A program made the position numbers and the translations under genes. A stretch of 64,000 nucleotides of DNA from Luzula sylvatica (taxonomy: Eukaryota > Streptophyta > Magnoliopsida > Poales > Juncaceae), in the NCBI GenBank assembly GCA_946800325.1, contig OX326956.1, positions 50,763,052 to 50,827,051 of the forward strand. The letters run 5' to 3'. The notes under the pieces were generated by a model. The model worked only from the letters and a program-made list of their open reading frames with translations, was not told where the DNA came from and searched no databases. Of this stretch, positions 10,424-21,722 are shown piece by piece; the stretch's first letter is position 1, and the number at the start of each line of letters is the position of its first letter.

Positions 10424-11789
10424 TTATTCGAACTCCTCAAAGCATTAAAATCTTGTTTTGAATCTAAAAACAAACTTTCTTAGTGTTTGTGAAATTTGGT
10501 GAAAAGTTATAAAGTAAAAGATACGATGCAATTGATCTAAAAACATGTTATTTGAACTCATCAAAGCGTTAAAATCTTATTTTGAATCGAAAAACAAATT
10601 TTCTTAGTGTTTGTGAAATTTGGTGAAAATTTATGTACTAAAAGATACGATACAAATGATCTAAAAACACGTTATTTGAACTCCTCAAAGCGTTAAAATC
10701 TTGTTTTGAAATCGAATGACAAACTTTCTTAGTGTATGTGAAATTTGGTGAAAAGTTATGTTGTAAAAGATACGATACAAATGATCTAAAAACACGTTAT
10801 TTGAACTCCTCAAAGCGTTAAAATCATGTTTTGAATCGAAAAACAAACATTCTTAGTGTTTGTGAAATTTGGTGAAAAGTTATGTAATAAAAGATACGAT
10901 ACAAATGATATAAAAACACGTTATTTGAATTCCTCAAAGCGTAAAAATCTTGTTCTGAATCGAAAAACTAACTTTCTTAGTGTTTGTAGAATTTGGTGAA
11001 AAGTTATGTAGTAAAAGATACGATACAAATGATCTAAAAACACTTTATTTGAACTCCTCAAAGCGTTAAAATCTTGTTTTGAATATAAAAACAAACTTTC
11101 TTAGTGTTTGTGAAATTTGGTGAAAAGTTATAAAGTAAAAGATACGATACAATTGATCTAAAAACACGTTATTTGAACTCCTCAAAGCGTTAAAATCTTG
11201 TTTTGAATCAAAAAACAAACTTTCTTAGTGTTTGTGAAATTTGTTGAAAAGTTATAAAGTAAAAGGTACGATACAATTGATCTAAAAGCACGTTATTTGA
11301 ACTCATCAAAGCGTTAAAATCTTATTTTGAATCAAAAAACAAACTTTCTTTGTGTTTGTGAAATTTGGTGAAAATTTATGTACTAAAAGGTACGATACAA
11401 ATGATCTAAATACACGTTATTTGAACTCCTCATAGCGTTAAAATCTTGTTTTGAAATCGAATAGCAAACTTTCTTAGTGTTTGTGAAATTTGGTGAAAAG
11501 TTATGTAGTAAAAGATACGATACAATTGATCTAAAAACACGTTATTTGAACTCCCCAAAGCGTTAAAATCTTGTTTTGAATCGAAAAACAAACTTTCTTA
11601 GTGTTTGTGAAATTTGGTGAAAATTTATGTAGTAAAAGATACGGTACAAATGATCTAAAAACACGTTATTTGAACTCCTGAAAGCGTTAAAATCTTGTTT
11701 TGAATCGAAAAACAAACTTTCTTAGTGTTTGTGAAATTTGGTGAAAAGTTAGGTAGTAAAAGATACGATACAATTGATCTAAAAACACG
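10424..11789 (+). repeat. Family B block, 11-monomer shortened form (1366 bp)
   Basis: Order is B1-B9, P, G. The ninth monomer has the B9 start (CTCATAGCG, GAAATCGAATAGC) but ends TATGTAG and CAATTG like the common-type monomer that precedes P in the 19-mer. It is therefore a hybrid marking an internal deletion of about eight monomers. B1 has AAGCATTAAA (loss of a CpG), shared only with the block at 15266. This block starts the 4842-bp composite. Confidence 0.85.
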
Positions 11790-14700
11790 TTATTTGAACT
11801 CCTGAAAGCGTTAAAATCTTGTTTTGAATCGAAAAACAAACTTTCTTAGTGTTTGTGAAATTTGGTGAAAAGTTATGTAGTTTAAAGATACGATACAAAT
11901 GATCTAAAAACAAGTTATTTGAACTCCTGAAATCGTTAAAATCTTGTTTTGAATCGAAAAACAAACTTTCTTAGTTTTTGTGAAATTTGGTGAAAAGTTA
12001 GGTAGTAAAAGATACGATACAATTGATCTAAAAACACGTTATTTGAACTCCTCAAAGCGTTAAAATTTTGTTTTGAATCGAAAAACAAACTTTCTTAGTG
12101 TTTGTGAAATTTGGTGAAAAGTTATGAAGTAAACAATACGATACAAATGATCCAAAAACACGTTATTTGAACTCCTCAAAGCTTTAAAATCTTGTTTTGA
12201 ATCGAAAAACAAACTTTCTTAGTGTTTGTGAAATTTGGTGAAAAGTTATGTAGTAAAAGATACGATACAATTGATCTAAAAACACGTTATTTGAACTCCC
12301 CAAAGCGTTAAAATCTTGTTTTGAATCGAAAAACAAACTTTCTTAGTGTGTGTGAAATTTGGTGAAAAGTTATGTAGTAAAAGATACGATACAAATGATC
12401 TAAAAACAAGTTATTTGAACTCCTGAAAGCGTTAAAATCTTGTTTTGAATCGAAAAACAAACTTTCTTAGTGTTTGTGAAATTTGGTGAAAAGTTAGGTA
12501 GTAAAAGATACGATACAATTGATCTAAAAACACGTTATTTGAACTCGTCAAAGCGTTAAAATCTTGTTTTGAATCGAAAAACTAACTTTCTTAGTGTTTG
12601 TGAAATTTGGTGAAAAGTTATGTAGTAAACGATACGATACAAATGATCTAAAAACACGTTATTCGAACTCCTCAAAGCGTTAAAATCTTGTTTTGAATCG
12701 AAAAACAAACTTTCTTAGTGTTTGTGAAATTTGGTGAAAAGTTAGGTAGTAAAAGATACGATACAATTGATCTAAAAACACGTTATTTGAACTCCTGAAA
12801 GCGTTAAAATCTTGTTTTGAATCGAAAAACAAACTTTCTTAGTGTTTGTGAAATTTGGTGAAAAGTTATGTAGTTTAAAGATACGATACAAATGATCTAA
12901 AAACAAGTTATTTGAACTCCTGAAATCGTTAAAATCTTGTTTTGAATCGAAAAACAAACTTTCTTAGTGTCTGTGAAATTTGGTGAAAAGTTATGTAGTA
13001 AAAGATACGATACAAATGATCTAAAAACACATTATTTGAACTCCTCAAAACGTTAAAATCTTGTTTTAAATCGAAAAACAAACTTTCTTAGTGTTTGTGA
13101 AATTTGGTGAAAAGTTATGTAGTAAAAGATACGATACAAATGATCTAAAAACAAGTTATTTGAACTCCTGAAAGCGTTAAAATCTTGTTTTGAATCGAAA
13201 AACTAACTTTCTTAGTGTTTGTGAAATTTGGTGAAAAGTTATGTAGTAAAAGATACGATACAAATGATCTAAAAACACGTTATTTGAACTCCTGAAAGCG
13301 TTAAAATCTTGTTTTGAATCGAAAAACAAACTTTCTTAGTGTTTGTGAAATTTGGTGAAAAGTTAGGTAGTAAAAGATACGATACAATTGATCTAAAAAC
13401 ACGTTATTTGAACTCCTGAAAGCGTTAAAATCTTGTTTTGAATCGAAAAACAAACTTTCTTAGTGTTTGTGAAATTTGGTGAAAAGTTATGTAGTTTAAA
13501 GATACGATACAAATGATCTAAAAACAAGTTATTTGAACTCCTGAAATCGTTAAAATCTTGTTTTGAATCGAAAAACAAACTTTCTTAGTGTTTGTGAAAT
13601 TTGGTGAAAAGTTAGGTAGTAAAAGATACGATACAATTGATCTAAAAACACGTTATTTGAACTCCTCAAAGCGTTAAAATTTTGTTTTGAATCGAAAAAC
13701 AAACTTTCTTAGTGTTTGTGAAATTTGGTGAAAAGTTATGAAGTAAACGATACGATACAAATGATCCAAAAACACGTTATTTGAACTCCTCAAAGCGTTA
13801 AAATCTTGTTTTGAATCGAAAAACAAACTTTCTTAGTGTTTGTGAAATTTGGTGAAAAGTTATGTAGTAAAAGATACGATACAATTGATCTAAAAACACG
13901 TTATTTGAACTCCCCAAAGCGTTAAAATCTTGTTTTGAATCGAAAAACAAACTTTCTTAGTGTGTGTGAAATTTGGTGAAAAGTTATGTAGTAAAAGATA
14001 CGATACAAATGATCTAAAAACAAGTTATTTGAACTCCTGAAAGCGTTAAAATCTTGTTTTGAATCGAAAAACAAACTTTCTTAGTGTTTGTGAAATTTGG
14101 TGAAAAGTTAGGTAGTAAAAGATACGATACAATTGATCTAAAAACACGTTATTTGAACTCGTCAAAGCGTTAAAATCTTGTTTTGAATCGAAAAACTAAC
14201 TTTCTTAGTGTTTGTGAAATTTGGTGAAAAGTTATGTAGTAAACGATACGATACAAATGATCTAAAAACACGTTATTCGAACTCCTCAAAGCGTTAAAAT
14301 CTTGTTTTGAATCGAAAAACAAACTTTCTTAGTGTTTGTGAAATTTGGTGAAAAGTTAGGTAGTAAAAGATACGATACAATTGATCTAAAAACACGTTAT
14401 TTGAACTCCTGAAAGCGTTAAAATCTTGTTTTGAATCGAAAAACAAACTTTCTTAGTGTTTGTGAAATTTGGTGAAAAGTTATGTAGTTTAAAGATACGA
14501 TACAAATGATCTAAAAACAAGTTATTTGAACTCCTGAAATCGTTAAAATCTTGTTTTGAATCGAAAAACAAACTTTCTTAGTGTCTGTGAAATTTGGTGA
14601 AAAGTTATGTAGTAAAAGATACGATACAAATGATCTAAAAACACATTATTTGAACTCCTCAAAACGTTAAAATCTTGTTTTAAATCGAAAAACAAACTTT

Positions 14701-15017
14701 CTTAGTGTTTGTGAAATTTGGTGAAAAGTTATGTAGTAAAAGATACGATACAAATGATCTAAAAACAAGTTATTTGAACTCCTGAAAGCGTTAAAATCTT
14801 GTTTTGAATCGAAAAACAAACTTTCTTAGTGTTTGTGAAATTTGGTGAAAAGTTATGTAGTAAAAGATACGATACAAATGATCTAAAAACACGTTATTTG
14901 AACTCCTGAAAGCGTTAAAATCTTGTTTTGAATCGAAAAACAAACTTTCTTAGTGTTTGTGAAATTTGGTGAAAAGTTAGGTAGTAAAAGATACGATACA
15001 ATTGATCTAAAAACACG
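11790..15017 (+). repeat. Family X 26-mer (13-mer a at 11790-13403, b at 13404-15017)
   Basis: Both 13-mers follow the standard order. Private or shared marks include AAACAATACG near 12134 (only here) and AAGCTTTAAAA near 12180. The latter change is also in the a units at 16632 and 21723 but not at 6327, so these three a units share a more recent ancestor. Confidence 0.88.
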
Positions 15018-15265
15018 TTATTTGAACTCCTGAAAGCGTTAAAATCTTGTTTTGAATCGAAAAACAAACTTTCTTAGTGTTTGTGAAATTTGGTGAAAAG
15101 TTAGGTAGTAAAAGATACGATACAATTGATCTAAAAACACGTTATTTGAACTCGTCAAAGCGTTAAAATCTTGTTTTGAATCGAAAAACTAACTTTCTTA
15201 GTGTTTGTGAAATTTGGTGAAAAGTTATGTAGTAAACGATACGATACAAATGATCTAAAAACACG
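15018..15265 (+). repeat. Deletion-hybrid monomer (X/G) followed by R
   Basis: Where an X monomer is expected, 15018-15141 has the CTGAAAG start shared by X and G but the TTAGGTAG/CAATTG end of G, and R follows. The five-monomer stretch X Y T C P' seen at the equivalent point upstream (9555-10175) is therefore missing: 621 bp. This accounts for the 4842-bp spacing to the next B1. Confidence 0.8.
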
Positions 15266-16631
15266 TTATTCGAACTCCTCAAAGCATTAAAATCTTGTTT
15301 TGAATCTAAAAACAAACTTTCTTAGTGTTTGTGAAATTTGGTGAAAAGTTATAAAGTAAAAGATACGATGCAATTGATCTAAAAACATGTTATTTGAACT
15401 CATCAAAGCGTTAAAATCTTATTTTGAATCGAAAAACAAATTTTCTTAGTGTTTGTGAAATTTGGTGAAAATTTATGTACTAAAAGATACGATACAAATG
15501 ATCTAAAAACACGTTATTTGAACTCCTCAAAGCGTTAAAATCTTGTTTTGAAATCGAATGACAAACTTTCTTAGTGTATGTGAAATTTGGTGAAAAGTTA
15601 TGTTGTAAAAGATACGATACAAATGATCTAAAAACACGTTATTTGAACTCCTCAAAGCGTTAAAATCATGTTTTGAATCGAAAAACAAACATTCTTAGTG
15701 TTTGTGAAATTTGGTGAAAAGTTATGTAATAAAAGATACGATACAAATGATATAAAAACACGTTATTTGAATTCCTCAAAGCGTAAAAATCTTGTTCTGA
15801 ATCGAAAAACTAACTTTCTTAGTGTTTGTAGAATTTGGTGAAAAGTTATGTAGTAAAAGATACGATACAAATGATCTAAAAACACTTTATTTGAACTCCT
15901 CAAAGCGTTAAAATCTTGTTTTGAATATAAAAACAAACTTTCTTAGTGTTTGTGAAATTTGGTGAAAAGTTATAAAGTAAAAGATACGATACAATTGATC
16001 TAAAAACACGTTATTTGAACTCCTCAAAGCGTTAAAATCTTGTTTTGAATCAAAAAACAAACTTTCTTAGTGTTTGTGAAATTTGTTGAAAAGTTATAAA
16101 GTAAAAGGTACGATACAATTGATCTAAAAGCACGTTATTTGAACTCATCAAAGCGTTAAAATCTTATTTTGAATCAAAAAACAAACTTTCTTTGTGTTTG
16201 TGAAATTTGGTGAAAATTTATGTACTAAAAGGTACGATACAAATGATCTAAATACACGTTATTTGAACTCCTCATAGCGTTAAAATCTTGTTTTGAAATC
16301 GAATAGCAAACTTTCTTAGTGTTTGTGAAATTTGGTGAAAAGTTATGTAGTAAAAGATACGATACAATTGATCTAAAAACACGTTATTTGAACTCCCCAA
16401 AGCGTTAAAATCTTGTTTTGAATCGAAAAACAAACTTTCTTAGTGTTTGTGAAATTTGGTGAAAATTTATGTAGTAAAAGATACGGTACAAATGATCTAA
16501 AAACACGTTATTTGAACTCCTGAAAGCGTTAAAATCTTGTTTTGAATCGAAAAACAAACTTTCTTAGTGTTTGTGAAATTTGGTGAAAAGTTAGGTAGTA
16601 AAAGATACGATACAATTGATCTAAAAACACG
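15266..16631 (+). repeat. Family B block, 11-monomer form, second copy (1366 bp)
   Basis: Same order and B9 deletion hybrid as at 10424, including the shared AAGCATTAAA in B1, so it is a direct copy by block duplication. Confidence 0.85.
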
Positions 16632-19600
16632 TTATTTGAACTCCTGAAAGCGTTAAAATCTTGTTTTGAATCGAAAAACAAACTTTCTTAGTGTTTGTGA
16701 AATTTGGTGAAAAGTTATGTAGTTTAAAGATACGATACAAATGATCTAAAAACAAGTTATTTGAACTCCTGAAATCGTTAAAATCTTGTTTTGAATCGAA
16801 AAACAAACTTTCTTAGTTTTTGTGAAATTTGGTGAAAAGTTAGGTAGTAAAAGATACGATACAATTGATCTAAAAACACGTTATTTGAACTCCTCAAAGC
16901 GTTAAAATTTTGTTTTGAATCGAAAAACAAACTTTCTTAGTGTTTGTGAAATTTGGTGAAAAGTTATGAAGTAAACGATACGATACAAATGATCCAAAAA
17001 CACGTTATTTGAACTCCTCAAAGCTTTAAAATCTTGTTTTGAATCGAAAAACAAACTTTCTTAGTGTTTGTGAAATTTGGTGAAAAGTTATGTAGTAAAA
17101 GATACGATACAATTGATCTAAAAACACGTTATTTGAACTCCCCAAAGCGTTAAAATCTTGTTTTGAATCGAAAAACAAACTTTCTTAGTGTGTGTGAAAT
17201 TTGGTGAAAAGTTATGTAGTAAAAGATACGATACAAATGATCTAAAAACAAGTTATTTGAACTCCTGAAAGCGTTAAAATCTTGTTTTGAATCGAAAAAC
17301 AAACTTTCTTAGTGTTTGTGAAATTTGGTGAAAAGTTAGGTAGTAAAAGATACGATACAATTGATCTAAAAACACGTTATTTGAACTCGTCAAAGCGTTA
17401 AAATCTTGTTTTGAATCGAAAAACTAACTTTCTTAGTGTTTGTGAAATTTGGTGAAAAGTTATGTAGTAAACGATACGATACAAATGATCTAAAAACACG
17501 TTATTCGAACTCCTCAAAGCGTTAAAATCTTGTTTTGAATCGAAAAACAAACTTTCTTAGTGTTTGTGAAATTTGGTGAAAAGTTAGGTAGTAAAAGATA
17601 CGATACAATTGATCTAAAAACACGTTATTTGAACTCCTGAAAGCGTTAAAATCTTGTTTTGAATCGAAAAACAAACTTTCTTAGTGTTTGTGAAATTTGG
17701 TGAAAAGTTATGTAGTTTAAAGATACGATACAAATGATCTAAAAACAAGTTATTTGAACTCCTGAAATCGTTAAAATCTTGTTTTGAATCGAAAAACAAA
17801 CTTTCTTAGTGTCTGTGAAATTTGGTGAAAAGTTATGTAGTAAAAGATACGATACAAATGATCTAAAAACACATTATTTGAACTCCTCAAAACGTTAAAA
17901 TCTTGTTTTAAATCGAAAAACAAACTTTCTTAGTGTTTGTGAAATTTGGTGAAAAGTTATGTAGTAAAAGATACGATACAAATGATCTAAAAACAAGTTA
18001 TTTGAACTCCTGAAAGCGTTAAAATCTTGTTTTGAATCGAAAAACTAACTTTCTTAGTGTTTGTGAAATTTGGTGAAAAGTTATGTAGTAAAAGATACGA
18101 TACAAATGATCTAAAAACACGTTATTTGAACTCCTGAAAGCGTTAAAATCTTGTTTTGAATCGAAAAACAAACTTTCTTAGTGTTTGTGAAATTTGGTGA
18201 AAAGTTAGGTAGTAAAAGATACGATACAATTGATCTAAAAACACGTTATTTGAACTCCTGAAAGCGTTAAAATCTTGTTTTGAATCGAAAAACAAACTTT
18301 CTTAGTGTTTGTGAAATTTGGTGAAAAGTTATGTAGTTTAAAGATACGATACAAATGATCTAAAAACAAGTTATTTGAACTCCTGAAATCGTTAAAATCT
18401 TGTTTTGAATCGAAAAACAAACTTTCTTAGTGTTTGTGAAATTTGGTGAAAAGTTAGGTAGTAAAAGATACGATACAATTGATCTAAAAACACGTTATTT
18501 GAACTCCTCAAAGCGTTAAAATTTTGTTTTGAATCGAAAAACAAACTTTCTTAGTGTTTGTGAAATTTGGTGAAAAGTTATGAAGTAAACGATACGATAC
18601 AAATGATCCAAAAACACGTTATTTGAACTCCTCAAAGCGTTAAAATCTTGTTTTGAATCGAAAAACAAACTTTCTTAGTGTTTGTGAAATTTGGTGAAAA
18701 GTTATGTAGTAAAAGATACGATACAATTGATCTAAAAACACGTTATTTGAACTCCCCAAAGCGTTAAAATCTTGTTTTGAATCGAAAAACAAACTTTCTT
18801 AGTGTGTGTGAAATTTGGTGAAAAGTTATGTAGTAAAAGATACGATACAAATGATCTAAAAACAAGTTATTTGAACTCCTGAAAGCGTTAAAATCTTGTT
18901 TTGAATCGAAAAACAAACTTTCTTAGTGTTTGTGAAATTTGGTGAAAAGTTAGGTAGTAAAAGATACGATACAATTGATCTAAAAACACGTTATTTGAAC
19001 TCGTCAAAGCGTTAAAATCTTGTTTTGAATCGAAAAACTAACTTTCTTAGTGTTTGTGAAATTTGGTGAAAAGTTATGTAGTAAACGATACGATACAAAT
19101 GATCTAAAAACACGTTATTCGAACTCCTCAAAGCGTTAAAATCTTGTTTTGAATCGAAAAACAAACTTTCTTAGTGTTTGTGAAATTTGGTGAAAAGTTA
19201 GGTAGTAAAAGATACGATACAATTGATCTAAAAACACGTTATTTGAACTCCTGAAAGCGTTAAAATCTTGTTTTGAATCGAAAAACAAACTTTCTTAGTG
19301 TTTGTGAAATTTGGTGAAAAGTTATGTAGTTTAAAGATACGATACAAATGATCTAAAAACAAGTTATTTGAACTCCTGAAATCGTTAAAATCTTGTTTTG
19401 AATCGAAAAACAAACTTTCTTAGTGTCTGTGAAATTTGGTGAAAAGTTATGTAGTAAAAGATACGATACAAATGATCTAAAAACACATTATTTGAACTCC
19501 TCAAAACGTTAAAATCTTGTTTTAAATCGAAAAACAAACTTTCTTAGTGTTTGTGAAATTTGGTGAAAAGTTATGTAGTAAAAGATACGATACAAATGAT

Positions 19601-21722
19601 CTAAAAACAAGTTATTTGAACTCCTGAAAGCGTTAAAATCTTGTTTTGAATCGAAAAACAAACTTTCTTAGTGTTTGTGAAATTTGGTGAAAAGTTATGT
19701 AGTAAAAGATACGATACAAATGATCTAAAAACACGTTATTTGAACTCCTGAAAGCGTTAAAATCTTGTTTTGAATCGAAAAACAAACTTTCTTAGTGTTT
19801 GTGAAATTTGGTGAAAAGTTAGGTAGTAAAAGATACGATACAATTGATCTAAAAACACGTTATTTGAACTCCTGAAAGCGTTAAAATCTTGTTTTGAATC
19901 GAAAAACAAACTTTCTTAGTGTTTGTGAAATTTGGTGAAAAGTTATGTAGTTTAAAGATACGATACAAATGATCTAAAAACAAGTTATTTGAACTCCTGA
20001 AATCGTTAAAATCTTGTTTTGAATCGAAAAACAAACTTTCTTAGTGTTTGTGAAATTTGGTGAAAAGTTATGAAGTAAACGATACGATACAAATGATCCA
20101 AAAACACGTTATTTGAACTCCTCAAAGCGTTAAAATCTTGTTTTGAATCGAAAAACAAACTTTCTTAGTGTTTGTGAAATTTGGTGAAAAGTTATGTAGT
20201 AAAAGATACGATACAATTGATCTAAAAACACGTTATTTGAACTCCCCAAAGCGTTAAAATCTTGTTTTGAATCGAAAAACAAACTTTCTTAGTGTGTGTG
20301 AAATTTGGTGAAAAGTTATGTAGTAAAAGATACGATACAAATGATCTAAAAACAAGTTATTTGAACTCCTGAAAGCGTTAAAATCTTGTTTTGAATCAAA
20401 AAACAAACTTTCTTAGTGTTTGTGAAATTTGTTGAAAAGTTATAAAGTAAAAGGTACGATACAATTGATCTAAAAGCACGTTATTTGAACTCATCAAAGC
20501 GTTAAAATCTTATTTTGAATCAAAAAACAAACTTTCTTTGTGTTTGTGAAATTTGGTGAAAATTTATGTACTAAAAGGTACGATACAAATGATCTAAATA
20601 CACGTTATTTGAACTCCTCATAGCGTTAAAATCTTGTTTTGAAATCGAATAGCAAACTTTCTTAGTGTTTGTGAAATTTGGTGAAAAGTTATGTAGTAAA
20701 AGATACGATACAATTGATCTAAAAACACGTTATTTGAACTCCCCAAAGCGTTAAAATCTTGTTTTGAATCGAAAAACAAACTTTCTTAGTGTTTGTGAAA
20801 TTTGGTGAAAAGTTATGTAATAAAAGATACGATACAAATGATATAAAAACACGTTATTTGAATTCCTCAAAGCGTAAAAATCTTGTTCTGAATCGAAAAA
20901 CTAACTTTCTTAGTGTTTGTAGAATTTGGTGAAAAGTTATGTAGTAAAAGATACGATACAAATGATCTAAAAACACTTTATTTGAACTCCTCAAAGCGTT
21001 AAAATCTTGTTTTGAATATAAAAACAAACTTTCTTAGTGTTTGTGAAATTTGGTGAAAAGTTATAAAGTAAAAGATACGATACAATTGATCTAAAAACAC
21101 GTTATTTGAACTCCTCAAAGCGTTAAAATCTTGTTTTGAATCAAAAAACAAACTTTCTTAGTGTTTGTGAAATTTGTTGAAAAGTTATAAAGTAAAAGGT
21201 ACGATACAATTGATCTAAAAGCACGTTATTTGAACTCATCAAAGCGTTAAAATCTTATTTTGAATCAAAAAACAAACTTTCTTTGTGTTTGTGAAATTTG
21301 GTGAAAATTTATGTACTAAAAGGTACGATACAAATGATCTAAATACACGTTATTTGAACTCCTCATAGCGTTAAAATCTTGTTTTGAAATCGAATAGCAA
21401 ACTTTCTTAGTGTTTGTGAAATTTGGTGAAAAGTTATGTAGTAAAAGATACGATACAATTGATCTAAAAACACGTTATTTGAACTCCCCAAAGCGTTAAA
21501 ATCTTGTTTTGAATCGAAAAACAAACTTTCTTAGTGTTTGTGAAATTTGGTGAAAATTTATGTAGTAAAAGATACGGTACAAATGATCTAAAAACACGTT
21601 ATTTGAACTCCTGAAAGCGTTAAAATCTTGTTTTGAATCGAAAAACAAACTTTCTTAGTGTTTGTGAAATTTGGTGAAAAGTTAGGTAGTAAAAGATACG
21701 ATACAATTGATCTAAAAACACG
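16632..21722 (+). repeat. Composite super-repeat, 5091-bp unit, copy 1 (41 monomers)
   Basis: Order is X 13-mer a (16632-18245), X 13-mer b (18246-19859), then X, a Y/T hybrid, C and P' (19860-20356), then a rearranged B block (20357-21722). Every X marker recurs at +5091. The unit has three internal hybrid junctions (Y/T, G/B7, P/B4), which are all shared with copy 2, so they arose before the duplication. Confidence 0.87.
20357..21722 (+). repeat. Rearranged family B block (11 monomers, 1366 bp)
   Basis: Order is G/B7 hybrid, B8, B9, P/B4 hybrid, B5, B6, B7, B8, B9, P, G. B7-B9 therefore occur twice and B1-B3 are missing. The first hybrid starts CTGAAAG and continues AATCAAAAAAC; the second starts CCCAAAG and ends TATGTAATAAAAG with GATATAAAA. 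Its length equals that of the normal short block, because deletions and duplications cancel out in whole monomers. Confidence 0.82.

Larger units (their letters stand above)
10424..15265 (+). repeat. Composite super-repeat, period 4842 bp (39 monomers)
   Basis: B1 at 10424 recurs at 15266, exactly 4842 bp later, and all X markers between them (11790, 12783, 13404, 14397) recur at +4842. Composition is an 11-monomer B block, a 26-monomer X block, one deletion hybrid and R. The following copy matches until about 19.9 kb, where it has a true X monomer at the place of the hybrid. Confidence 0.85.

Noticed and set aside
10424..11789. B block as an inserted mobile element
   Set aside because: It consists of the same 124-bp monomer in the same phase and orientation, without terminal repeats, target duplications or coding sequence; it is another HOR family.
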